Below, one piece after another: positions 35,896 through 46,206 of a stretch of 64,000 nt of DNA; position 1 is the first letter of the stretch; each line of letters starts with the position of its first letter. Where the stretch lies: positions 77,965,001-78,029,000 of the forward strand of contig JAUMIR010000004.1 in assembly GCA_030847615.1 (NCBI GenBank). Reading direction: 5' to 3'. Both the position numbers and the translations under genes were made by a program. A model generated the notes under the pieces. The model did no database searches. It had not been told where the DNA came from and saw nothing but the letters and a program-made list of their open reading frames with translations. This DNA is from Gambelia wislizenii. Taxonomy: Eukaryota > Chordata > Lepidosauria > Squamata > Crotaphytidae.

Positions 35896-36367
35896 CTCAG
35901 TAACTGGTATTGAAAAGTACTGTACATTGTTTTCTGATATTGAAGGTAATCTTTCTCAAGATTCCAAGCACAGTATATCCATTGGGCTTAGCTGACTCTA
36001 ACCACTATAGTACACCAGCATCATCAATCCCTCTTCCCTTTTGGCAGACCAAAAAGGGAAGCAGGGGTCCACTCCATCCCAGGCGCAAAACATAAGGGGG
36101 TGCAATGGCGGCTTCTCCCTCTCTCAGGTGCCAGAAAAAGGAAGAAGGGCTCCGCTGTGAAGAACAGCAAATTGAGCAGCAGACACTCAACACCTGGCTC
36201 AAGGCAAGCTGATCTCCTCCCCTTACTCTTGGAATTTCCTTGAGTAAGGCAGGGGTGGGGTGATGATAGGTATCACTTCCTTTTGAAAATGAAACCATCC
36301 ATCCTCAGAGAAGTAGTCCTACTAGACTGTGTTGCAGCAGAAAGAAAAACAGAGGGAGAGAAAAAAA

Positions 36368-36530
36368 AGAATCTAGTAGTCCATTTAAGACTTAACTGCT
36401 TTATATTTTGGCATGAGCATTTTTGAAAATCAATCCACATCCTCAGATACAATGACTGAGGAAGTGGATTGATACCCACAAAAGCTTGCGATAAAATATA
36501 AATCAGTTAGTCTTAAAGGAGCTGTAGATT
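36368..36530. mobile_element. palindromic repeat, unclassified DNA-transposon-like
   Basis: Left arm ('gaatctagtagtccatttaa' ... 'atcaatccacatcctcag') is mirrored by the right arm ('actgaggaagtggattgat' ... 'cttaaaggagctgtagatt'). A single arm of the same family lies at 63764-63853. Confidence 0.6.
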
Positions 36531-36562
36531 CCTTTCTCCCTCCCTTTTCCTTTACATTCACC

Positions 36563-36592
36563 TGTGTGTGTGTGTGCGCGCGCGTGTGCGAG
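36563..36592. repeat. (GT)n(GC)n purine-pyrimidine alternation
   Basis: About 28 bp of strict alternating purine-pyrimidine (GTGTGT...GCGCGCGCGTGTGCG). A Z-DNA-prone sequence directly beside a SINE tail. Confidence 0.8.
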
Positions 36593-36593
36593 C

Positions 36594-36763
36594 ATGCGCC
36601 TTCAAGTCACCTGTCAACTTATGGCAACCCCATGAATTTCAAAGGGTTTTCTTATGCAAGGAGAGAAGATTTTGCCAGTTTCCTCCTCTGAAATAGAGCT
36701 TATAGCACCTGGTATTAAATGGCAGTTTCCCATCCAAGCACTAACCAGGGTTAACTCTGCTTA
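36594..36763 (-). mobile_element. 5S rRNA-derived SINE, tail, body and part of head
   Basis: Antisense. Tail 'gccttcaagtcacc' and 'tatggcaaccccat', body 'ttttgccagtttcctcctct', then 5S rRNA-like sequence. Reverse complement gives 'ggttagtgcttggatgggaa', matching the 5S rRNA box C region. The SINE stops at 36763, and its remaining 5S part resumes at 37395 after a 631-bp insertion. Confidence 0.82.
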
Positions 36764-37394
36764 GGGATTGTCTATATGAGGCAAAAAAAGAAGCAGATTG
36801 CTCCACGGTAAAGATTGAGATTTGTCTTAATGTGTTTTTTTTAGGTAGATCACAGGCATGTGAAGCTATCCACATTTGCTGCACAAACAGGCATTCCTGC
36901 AAATCAAGATGGCGGCTGTGAGTGAATTACTTGTGTTTTTACTTACCAATTTGCCACTGCTGAACAGTACTTTAAAAAAAAATCTATTCCCAAGGCAATG
37001 ATAGTTCACCTTAATAGAAAAGCAAAAAAACCCTCCCAAACCCACATTTTATCACGTTAGCGCTCGCTCACTAAAGCAAAAAGCCAACATGGAGGTTCCA
37101 GTCACTTGCCTTGATAGCAAGCCCTGCCCCCTATGCTCATCCAGCCAATCAGCTTTCATCTTCTGCTCATATGGGAAATTGAATCTAATCGAATCACTTG
37201 TTCCAATGAGCAGGAATGTGCATTCCCCCAGCTGTTGTTTAAAAACTCTGAGGAAAGCCACGAAGACTTTTCCTGTGGAGTATATAGTATATTTAGCTCC
37301 CCATCCTTCCAAATACAGTGCAGTGCAGGATGCCATTAAGACAGGTTGTATTCTCCTCGCATCCTCTGAGTATTTTTGTTGTTTAAGCAATCCC
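36764..37394. mobile_element. 631-bp element inserted in the 5S SINE, PIF/Harbinger-like
   Basis: Begins GGGATTG and ends CAATCCC, flanked by TTA on both sides (36761-36763 and 37395-37397). Removing it with one TTA restores the continuous 5S-type sequence 'tgcttagtttccaagatcag', so the boundaries are precise. A 3-bp TTA duplication and GGG-starting TIRs fit PIF/Harbinger non-autonomous elements. TIR similarity beyond 7 bp is weak and there is no transposase. Confidence 0.75.
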
Positions 37395-37440
37395 TTAGTT
37401 TCCAAGATCAGATGGGATTTGGTGCCTTTAGGCTATTTAG
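37395..37440 (-). mobile_element. 5S rRNA-derived SINE, remainder of head
   Basis: Reads 'ttccaagatcagatgggatt', 'ggtgcctttagg', the reverse complement of the 5S rRNA region upstream of box A. It is the missing part of the SINE at 36594. Confidence 0.8.
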
Positions 37441-38445
37441 ACCCCGGAGTTATAATTTTCCTTATTCAGTGTCTTTTCTTCCATGTATAATGGTGAGTAC
37501 AGTGGATATCTCAAAAGTTGGGAGGGCATTATCCAAGGCTAATATTGTTGTTCTCCTATATGACATAAAAGGTCAGATTAAATCCAGATTCTAGGCAGTC
37601 TACCCAGTGCCTGTTAGGGCAATTAGCTGGCCAAGATTCTAAGATTTCATTTAAGAAATGGTAATATAACCATATTCCAGGATTATGCCCCAGTTACAGA
37701 GGTATAAGAAGGAGAAAGTAAAAGATACTGTATTATGCTGGAGTCCAGGGGGAAATTGATCATACACTCAGATAGGATATGTTTATAATCTTAGGCAACT
37801 GGAATGTAAAAGTAGGAAACAGACCAGAAGCAAAGATTGTTGAGAATTTGGCCTAGGATCAAGAAATGAAACAGGAAAGCAACTGATTTAATTTTATGAG
37901 CTCAACAGTTTATTTACTGCAGACCCTTTCCTCAGGCAGTCAAAGAAACAACTGTATACATGGACATCTCCTGATGGCCAATACAGAAATCAAACAGACT
38001 ACATAATTGGAAGCAGAAGATGGAGAAGCCCCATTCTCTCTGCAAAAATAAGACCAGGAGCAGTTGTAGCACCGACCATGAACTGCTAATATCAAAAATT
38101 AGAGTAAAGCTAAAGAAGAATGCTAAATAATCAAGCCAAAATGCAACCAGAAGAACATTCCCATAGAATTTAAAGGTAACATAAAAGATAGATTTGCACT
38201 ATTAAGTCTAACTGACTGGGAGACAGAAGAACTCTGCACTGAAGCCAGGGACATTGTGAAAGAAGACTGCAAAAAGATAATATCTCTAGCCAAAAAGAAA
38301 GCAAAGCCTCATTGGATGACAGATGAAACTCTTCTAACAGTTAAGGGTAGATGAGAAGCAAAAGTACAGTAAAAGGTTACAGAAATAGGAAGAGAATCCT
38401 GAATGCAACTGTTTAGCACCTTGTGCACAGAGACAAAGAGAACTA

Positions 38446-38895
38446 CAGTTGTCCCTCCGTATCCATGGATTTGGTATCCATGGATTTAAGTATTCACAGC
38501 TTGAAAATATTCTTTAAAAAATAATAATCCAAAAAGCAAACCTTGATTTTGCCATTTTATATAAAGGACACCATTTTGCTATGCCATTGCATATAATGAC
38601 CATTGTCACGCCGAACAAGTCTTGGAGAGAAACGGCAACGCAGAAAGAATCACAACCCGGTAACATCACCCGAGGAAACCTTCTGCTGTGCTTTCTGCAA
38701 CCGGACTTGTCTATCTCGGATTGGCCATTTTAGTCATCAGCGCGCTTGCAGAAAACGCGGGATGAGTCCTTCCTGAATCTTCGTTTGTGAAGAAAAGCCA
38801 GAGAGAGAGCATATAATGGGACTTGAGTATCCATGGATTTTGGTATCCACGGGGGGTCCTGGAACCAAACACCAGCGAATATGAAGGGACAACTG
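38446..38895. mobile_element. Tigger/pogo-like MITE inside BovB
   Basis: Left end CAGTTGTCCCTCCGTATCCA and right end AAGGGACAACTG, each next to TA (38444-38445, 38896-38897). Same family as 10181. It interrupts the BovB ORF and is itself interrupted by 38599-38808. Confidence 0.88.
38599..38808 (+). mobile_element. RTE-like LINE 3' tail, copy 2, nested in MITE
   Basis: Matches 35008-35208 of copy 1 ('cacgccgaacaagtcttg', the zinc-finger region, the TTCGTTTGYGAA hairpin and AG tail). Bounded by perfect 10-bp duplications of GCATATAATG (38589-38598 and 38809-38818). Severe 5' truncation. Confidence 0.88.
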
Positions 38896-39965
38896 TACAG
38901 TACTACAATAGTCAATGAAAAGAAATAAAAGACAACAAAAATGTATAACAAGAGGCTTTGTCCACAAGATCTGAGATATCAAAGAACATTTTTAACGAAG
39001 AGTGGGGATATTATATGACCAGCAGGAGAACACTACATGATCAAGAAGAAATTTAAAAAGACAATGGAAACAATACACTGAAGAACTATATAAAAGAGAT
39101 TAAAGGACGACTGATTAATTCAAGGAAGAGACATTTGAAGATGAACCTACAATTTCAGAAACTGAAATAGAAGCTGCACTCAAGGCACTTGGGAGAAATA
39201 AATCACTAGGAACAGATGGCATACTAACAGAGCTGTTTCAAGCTATAGGGATAGAATCCACTCAAATTCTAACTAAAATCTTCCAACAAAGCAATTGCAC
39301 AAAGACTGGAAACACTCAATATACATTCCATTCCCCAAAAAAGGTGACACCAGGTATCACAGTAACTACCAGGCCATTGCATTAATCTCCAATGCAAGAG
39401 AAAAGATGTTGACCATATATGAAGTGTGAAATGTCAGATGTCCAAGATGGGTTCAGAAAAAGAAGAGGCACTAGGGTTCTTATTGCAAACACATGGGACA
39501 ATAGAGTGTGTCAAAGATTTTGAAATAAACATTTACTGTATAGATTATAGCAAAGTCTTTGATTATGAAGCTCATGAAAGACTTTGGATTGCTCTGAAAG
39601 AAATGGGTGCACCACAACTTTGTTGATTGTCTGGTGTGTAGCTTATACTCAGGACAACAGGCCACTATCAAGTCAGAATATAGCGAAATAGAACAGTTTT
39701 CCATTGGCAAGGGAGTCATGAGAGGCTGCATTTTATTACCCTAATTTCTCTATCACCCTATCTAATGTATACAAAAAGCTGGATTTGAGGACGGACATGT
39801 GAAAACAGAAGGAAGTAACATCAAGATACCGGTACATTGATGACACCATACTAGTAGCAAAAATAGCAAAGACTTGGAACAACTAGTGACGAAAGGCAAG
39901 GAAGAATTTGCAAAGGAAGGGTTACAGTTTATTTTTACTGGCATAATTGTATATACTAAGTTCAA

Positions 39966-40889
39966 TAAATTATAATTTTCACTGTTGATGTTTCTTTTCT
40001 GGCCATTATTATTATTTGTTTCATTTCATGTTCCCCTAAAACCACATTTCAAATGGTAAGTCAGCTACTTGGTACTTACCATGTGATTGGTTATTCTTTG
40101 TCAAACAGAAGCTTTGTGTCTCGAGTATCCTCAGATTTTGCCATGTTGAGATTTTGGCCATCTATGCTTTCCACTTCTGGTACAAATGTTCTGACTAATA
40201 TTGTTCAAGTAGACTGAGGACAGATTAATCATTTGAAAAGAGGATAGACCAGTGGTTTGCAATTTCTAAACTGAATGCCTGACCTTCAATCAATATTTTA
40301 ATTCTTCTCTTTCTATAAAATTAAGAGTATTATTTTTCTGTTTTGATTGTCAAGACATCAGATAGAGATTCCTTTTAATACTTTGGATATTATGTAATAT
40401 GCCAATTTTGTGGGTGCTCATTTTAAAACAAATAATTTTTGCAGATTCCCTTCATTTTGTTAACTCCTCAGGCTGAAATAATACTATATTATTGTATAAA
40501 TTTATTCATGCTCTACCTTTCCCCCTGAGGTGGGACTCAATATTTCAAGCAGCTCAAATACTTTAAAAATGTGTCTCGGTTTTATTGTGCTTTGTTTCCT
40601 ACAGGTGCAACACAGCTCTTTACATTTATAAGATAACCTTTTATATCTTTAAACATGTATTTCACTGTGTTTAAGACAGCCTGTCAGCAACCAAGAGATA
40701 TATTTGTTACAAAAACCTGCTTTCTAAAGAAGCATAGCTTTCAGCATGTACATAAATGCATATGTGCCCACAGACCCATGTTACTTTCTCTACAGATAAA
40801 AATATCAATTTGTTTATCGGCCCCACATCAATGGGGCAACACTGTCACAGGCCAGAGGTATTCCACTGGGGATGAACATAAGTAGAGTG
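39966..40889. other. no supported gene
   Basis: AT-rich unrecognised sequence; a weak LINE-tail-like stretch around 40495-40560. Confidence 0.4.
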
Positions 40890-40975
40890 GTGTAGTCCAT
40901 GTAGTCCAACCTTCTGGTCACAGAGTGGCCAACAAGATGTTGACAGGAAGCCCAAAAGCAGGACATGAATGCAAC
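40890..40975 (+). repeat. fragment of the 13110-type repeat
   Basis: 'gtagtccaaccttctggtca', 'cagagtggccaacaagatg', 'agcccaaaagcaggacatga'. Same orientation as 13110. Confidence 0.5.
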
Positions 40976-41001
40976 TGGCTCTCCTCCCCACGCACACACT
41001 T

Positions 41002-42297
41002 ATGAGGTCCATCTAATAAATAATGAGACTGTGTTTCTACCTTTCAGGGAGAACTGATGGTGAATACTTGAGTGGTGACCTTGAATGTGTCTGAACCTGC
41101 ATGACAAACATTAACACTCTTAGCTGTTCAGTTAATTGTCAGTTGTCGTTTAAAGCAGCTGTGTTGTCTGTTGTGTGCTGAAAAAAATGCTAAGTTTAAA
41201 AGTTGAGCGACATGTCAATTTGAAATTTTTAGTAAAATTGAACAAAACACTAATGGAATCTTTTCAAATGCTTACTGAGGCCTACAGGGAAGACTACATG
41301 TCTCATGCACATGTGTTTGCATGGTACAAAAGATTCAGAGAAGGACATAAGAATGAGGCAGACAATGAACACCCTTGACAACCTTCCACTTCAAGAACCA
41401 AAGAAATTGTGGAAAAAATCAGCCAGATTGTTCGAGAAGACCACCAACTCAGTGTCTGAATGCTAGCTGAAGCCATGAACATTGCTAAAGACACGGTGTG
41501 GAAAATTTTGCATGAGGAGCCCAACACGAGAAAGTTTGTGCCAAGATGGTCCCTAGGGTTCTAACACACATTGGAAACTGCTTAATGCGGTGTAGATGTG
41601 TAAATTGCTATTGCTTAAAACAATTTGTAAGCTACTCTGATAGCCTTGTGGCTGAAGAGCGGGGAATAAATAAATAAATAAATAGGGTTCTCACACCAGA
41701 GCAAAAAGAGTGCCGCAACGAAATTGGCACTGACATTCTGCAACAACTTGAGGCAATCCCAAATCTTTTTCAAAAAATCATCACTTGTGATGAAACCTGG
41801 ATCTTCCAGTATGATCCTGAGACAAAACAATAGTCAATGCACTGGAAAACACCATCATCACCAAGAATGAAAAAAGCACGTCAAAGCAAGTCCACATTCG
41901 AAGCCATGCTCATTGGGTTTTTTGACATCAAGGGCATAATTTTGGCAGAATTGGTTCCAGAAGGCAGAACAGTGAACCAGCATTATTATAAGGAAATTTT
42001 GACAAAGCTGAGAGAAAGAGTCAGAAAAAAAAAGTCCAGAACTGCCTTGATGAAGAGGGAGATGGTTTCACTCTTCATCAAGACAAATCGTCTGCTCACA
42101 CAGCACTTTCTATGAAGCGGTTTTGGGCCAATAAACGCATTACTACACTTGAACATCCTCCATATTTGCCAGATTTTGCACCATGTGACTTTTTTCTTTT
42201 CCCTAAAGTGAAATCGGTGCTTAAAGGAACACGTTTTGAATCAACTGATGCAGTATGAAGATCCTGCTTTTGGAACTGGAGAGAACATATATCCATC
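41002..42297 (+). pseudogene. mariner transposase pseudogene
   Basis: Begins near a TA with a mariner-like end ('gaggtccatctaataaataa', 'tgagactg'). The N-terminal helix-turn-helix segment is open from 41188 ('HVFAWYKRFREGHKN'). After in-frame stops the catalytic core is readable: 'ITCDETWIFQYDPE' (first Asp, near 41790), an 'LHQDKS.AH' version of the second Asp box near 42075, and 'PDFAPCDFFLFPKVKS' (third Asp, near 42175). This is a D,D34D-type layout. Stops, at least one frameshift and loss of the 3' end and right TIR make it inactive. It is split by a LINE tail at 41563. Confidence 0.88.
41563..41682 (+). mobile_element. L2-type LINE tail nested in mariner
   Basis: 120-bp 3' tail ('gctattgcttaaaacaattt', 'tgtggctgaagagcgggg') ending in (AAAT)n. 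Flanked by perfect 9-bp duplications TAGGGTTCT (41554-41562 and 41683-41691). The mariner reading frame continues on both sides. Confidence 0.88.
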
Positions 42298-42599
42298 TTG
42301 ACTAGTAGCTGCTGATAGCCCCATTACAAGAAAGGGCTATGCCTCTAGCAGGCTAATGGCAAACTATTCAATATTCTATGCAGGTTTTACACACCCTCTA
42401 GATTATAGCCTTTGAGTCATATTAAAAAATCTGCTTCTCTTGGAACATAGCAACCAGTCTCATGTGCAGCTTCATGAAATAGCCTTAAAATGCAGAAACC
42501 ATGCTACTAGCCTCCATCTTGCCTAGCCCCAAAAGCAGATGAAAGGCCCATCCCTCCAACCCAAGTGCCACTGCCCTGGCTGGCAGGGAGGAAGAAGAG

Positions 42600-42765
42600 A
42601 CTGGTCTTAATCCCCTCCAACACTGACATCCCCTTTTACTTTTATGTCACGTCTTAATTAGACTGCAAGCCTGAGAGCAGGGAACTAGGATTTGGGGGGA
42701 GGGTCTTTTACATGTACAGCACCAAGTAGAGTGATGGTGCTATATAAACAAACAAACAACAGTCT
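42600..42765 (+). repeat. SINE/LINE tail-like fragment
   Basis: 'ttagactgcaagcctgagag', 'cagggaact', 'tacagcaccaagtag' and 'ggtgctatataaacaaac' resemble L2/MIR-type 3' ends. Family not resolved. Confidence 0.4.
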
Positions 42766-42779
42766 TCTGTATTGAAATT

Positions 42780-43281
42780 CTCCCAGTTTTAACAATCCTA
42801 AGAACATTGCAGATCTTCTCTTTAAGATTACCACCCATTTTAGAGCCTACTCTGCAGCAGTGAGGATTTTTGCTCCCTCTATTACATCAGCTCAACCTCA
42901 TCTAGCACAGCTGTTCTGGGTAGTTCAAGGGCCAGATCCTAGACTGCTGAGGAGAAGCCCTCAGAAAAGCGCTGTGATGAATTTGCTAAATACATTGCTG
43001 TGAAAGTCACTCAGATCCTTTCTGACTTGGACTCCACGTTGAAGACAGAGTCTGTGGAGGTAACTGAGCACATACTTGGCCAGTTTTGATGGATTAGTTT
43101 CAGTTTGTTCAACATGATGATGTGGATATGTTGCATAGAGGGGTGAGACCTACCACTTGACCCATGCCCATCCTAGCTAATTAAAGCTGCCAGAAGAGGA
43201 CTGGCCAGTTGGGTAGTGGAGGTTGTAAATACTTCCTTGAAAGAGGGCTGTGTTCCAACCTCTCTAAAAGAAGCAATTGTA
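42780..43281 (+). pseudogene. L2 LINE ORF2, upstream part
   Basis: Fragments resembling the L2 region between endonuclease and RT ('EKRCDEFAKYIAVKVTQILS', 'QKRTGQLGSGGCKYFLERG'). It is cut at about 43281 by a CR1, and the ORF continues in the same orientation at 44093. Confidence 0.65.
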
Positions 43282-44092
43282 AGATCTTTGTTGTCTTTTC
43301 TCTTTTAGTATTCCTGACCCCCAGTCAGGACCCAGTGCTTCCCTGTGTTTATTGAAATCAGCTCTCCTAAAGTCGAGAACACATAGATATAGGATGGGGG
43401 AGACCTGGCTGAATGAGACTACGTGCGAAAGGGATCTAGGAGTCCTAGAAGACCACAGGTTGAACATGAGTCAACAATGTGATGCGGCAGCTAAAAAGGC
43501 CAATGTGATTTTGGGCTGCATCAATAGAAGTATAGTGTCTAGATCAAGGGAAGTAATAGTGCCGCTCTATTCTGCCTTGGTCAGACCTCACCTAGAATAC
43601 TGTGTCCAGTTCTGGGCACCACAATTCAAAAAGGATATTGACAAATTGGAGCATGTCCAGAGAAGGGCAACTAAAATGGTGAAAGGTCTGGAAACCATGC
43701 CTTATGAGGAGAGACTTAGGGAGCTGGGTATGTTTAGCCTGGAAAAAAGATGGTTAAGAGGCGATATGATAGCCCTGTTTAAGTATTTGAAGGGGTGTCA
43801 CATTGAGGATGGAGCAGACTTGTTTTCTGCTGCTCCAGAGACTGGAACACGGAGCAATGGATCCAAGCTCCAGGAACAGAGATTCCACCTCAACATTAGG
43901 AGGAACTTTTTGACAGTAAGAGCTGTTCGGCAGTGGAACGCACTCCCTCAGAGCGTGGTGGGGTCTCCTTCCTTGGAGGTCTTTAAACAGAGGCTGGATG
44001 GCATCTGTCGGGGATGCTTTGATCGTGATTTCCTGCGTGGCAGGGGGTTGGACTGGATGGCCCTTGTGGTCTCTTCCAACTTTGCAATTGTA
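43273..44092 (+). mobile_element. CR1 LINE with 5' inversion, nested in L2
   Basis: About 43282-43380 matches the antisense of CR1 ('cttttagtattcctgacc', 'gaaatcagctctcctaaagt', also at 48065-48145). From 43381 the copy is in sense orientation to the 3' end near 44092. This is the classic twin-priming 5' inversion. The junction near 43380 skips several hundred bp of ORF2. GCAATTGTA occurs at 43273-43281 and 44084-44092, so insertion used, or created, a 9-bp match. Confidence 0.85.
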
Positions 44093-44095
44093 TGA
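43381..44095 (+). pseudogene. CR1 ORF2 C-terminal segment, open
   Basis: Open frame covering the post-catalytic C-terminus of CR1 RT: '[16 protein letters not shown]', '[17 protein letters not shown]', '[16 protein letters not shown]', '[14 protein letters not shown]', '[16 protein letters not shown]'. The catalytic residues are not included. Very similar to the same region of the 46130 copy, hence young. The apparent in-frame start is an accident of the inversion. Confidence 0.85.
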
Positions 44096-44784
44096 ACTAT
44101 CTACTACTTTCCCAACTGCTATAGTTGTGGGACAAGGACATGAAGACAAACTTCCCTAGATAACAATCAGCCAGCCTCTAATCTCTCTTTTTAAAGTAAG
44201 GTCTTAGAGTGAGTGGTAGCAACACAACTCCGGGTTTTCTTGAATGAAATGGATTACTTGGATAAAATGGATTACCTGAATCCATTCCAGTCTGGGTTTA
44301 GACTTGGTTATGGGACAGAAACAGCCATGGTCACCTTGGTGGATGACTTGTACCAGGAGTTGGACAAGGGGAGTTGATCCCTGTTGGTCCTCCTAGATCT
44401 TTCTGTGGCATTCAATACCATAAACCATGAATCCTTCTTGGTTGTTTGGCTGATATGGGACATGGGGGCATTGCTTTACAGTGGTTCCAATCCTTCTTGG
44501 CTGAACGTTCCCAGAGGGTGGTACTGGGGGACTGCTGTTCAGCCTTTTGGCCATTAGCCTATGGGGCTCCACGGGGGTCAATAGTATCCCCTATGCCTTT
44601 TAACACCTACATGAACTCTATGGGAGAGGTCAACTGGAGTTTGGGGGTTGGGTGTCATCAGTATGCTGATGATATCAGCTCTATCTCTCCTTTACAACTG
44701 ATACCAAGAAAAAGATTATCCACCAAGCTAGGGCTGGAAATCATGTGGCTCTTAAGATGCTGTCTGCTGCAAGTTGCAGCAGCC
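44093..44784 (+). pseudogene. L2 LINE RT, downstream part
   Basis: Resumes L2 after the CR1: 'LNPFQSGFRLGYGTETAM', 'LLVLLDLSVAFNTINHE' (motif A, catalytic Asp region), 'ALQWFQSFLAERSQRVVLGD', 'GAPRGSIVSPMPFN' and 'GCHQYADDISS' (YADD box near 44660). Stops and frameshifts interrupt it. The 3' end is lost, and a MITE half follows. Confidence 0.85.
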
Positions 44785-44865
44785 TTGTCCAGTTATAGCT
44801 AATGGTGAGGAATGCTGACAGTCCAACAACATCTGGGGGGCTGCATGACACCCACCCCTAGACTA
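44785..44865. mobile_element. half of a hAT-type MITE (second family)
   Basis: 'ctaatggtgaggaatgctga', 'agtccaacaacatctggggg' is the right half of the 19385 family. Confidence 0.6.
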
Positions 44866-46129
44866 AAGACACACTTCTTAACCGATGCACATATCCCCTA
44901 TCTTTCCAAAATTATTTCCAGAATTAGCTAAGGCAGCCGTTCCCAGTACAAAAAAAAATCTAGACTGGAAAAAGTTGGGGTAAGATATTTCTGTTGGGTT
45001 TGCGTGCATGAGAGGTGGCTACTTATAATTCACATTGAAATTAGCTTCATTTAAAGTTCATGCTAAGTGGCACAGAATATACCGCAAAGGTCCATCTGGT
45101 TCAGCCTCTTTCTTCCAACATTTCCACAAACAGGAAATACGGGGAACTGCTATTTTGAAAATGGAGGTTCCATTTAACTACTGTGTTCAATAGTAGAGCA
45201 TTAAAAATGTAATAGTAAAGCATGTCTATGCTGGCTAGAGGACTCTGAGAGTGGTTGTCCCCCTCTCCACTAAAACTCACCTTTCCCAAATTCTGATTAC
45301 TGTAACACCCAAAAATAAACTCTCAAACCAGAAGTAGGTCTAGTCCATTTTCAAAGCTATACATTTTAAAAAATATTAAAGCAGAGCAGCAGAATATAAT
45401 TAATTACATATAAATGCATTTTAAAAACAGCTTAATAAATTATGTTTAAAATTTGATTAAAAAGACTGAGATTAAAACTTACCATATATATGAATTTCTA
45501 TTAAAATCATATAGCCTTGTTGCTAATATACAGCTTCTAACCAGGAGGGATTTTTGAATTATCAACATTTGTGTACCATGGCCCTTCGAGTTTTAACAGC
45601 ACTGAAGAAAAATTTTGTGACCTCCTCTGGCTTCTAAAAAGCATGCTTATTGCTGCCATTTTTACTTTGAAGGAAAACCCTTTGACTGAGTTTGACTAAG
45701 GTCCAGCACCACACTCTCGATTGAAGCCCACACCATTTTTCCTTTGAACTCTGGCTGCTATTTCCTCCAAAGCTTTTGTTTGCAATCAAACAATACTTTT
45801 GAGGGCAAATAGCAGCCAGAGAGGGAGATCTTTAGTCAGAAATTGCTGCAGGACTCTGATCTAGATGAGGAATGGTCACTAGAGCAGTGCCTTGCATGTC
45901 TGCTTTTCCTTAAGTATTAAGCATGCTCTTCTAAAAGCATGATTAACGTAATGTGTAGTTTGGCTCCATTTCTGATTAGAACAGAGTGGTAATTCAGGCA
46001 ACCTTTTTATTATAAAATCAAAAGCAGGACAACAGTAATAAGATATATAAATCAAAATGCTAACAGCACAAACTGCTATATATGTATATATAATAGGCCA
46101 ATATATACAAAAAAGATGAAGTCTTCATA
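44866..46129. other. no supported gene
   Basis: Unrecognised AT-rich sequence. Confidence 0.4.
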
Positions 46130-46206
46130 GAATCATAGAATTGCAGAGTTGGAAGAGACCACGAGGGCCATCCAGTCCAACCCCCCTGCCACGCAGGAAA
46201 TCTTGA

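Larger units (their letters stand above)
37640..39965 (+). pseudogene. RTE-BovB LINE, endonuclease and RT remnants
   Basis: Collinear BovB ORF fragments. Endonuclease end 'YTWTSPDGQYRNQTDYIIG' and 'DHELL' lies near 37960-38090; linker 'FALLSLTDWETEELCTEARD' near 38200; RT finger 'EAALKALGRNKSLGTDGI' near 39170; then 'DVQDGFRKRRGTR' near 39430, 'YCIDYSKVFDYE' near 39535 and the active-site box 'RYIDDTILVA' near 39830. Stops and frameshifts throughout. The segment between 38446 and 38895 is a MITE insertion. The 3' end is missing after about 39965. Confidence 0.85.

Noticed and set aside
36561..36600. Possible CRISPR-like or satellite array
   Set aside because: It is a simple GT/GC tract without spacers. 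No CRISPR arrays are expected or seen in this vertebrate sequence.
43352..44095. Host gene with a 247-codon open frame
   Set aside because: The protein is the CR1 ORF2 C-terminus, and its apparent start lies in the inverted 5' segment.
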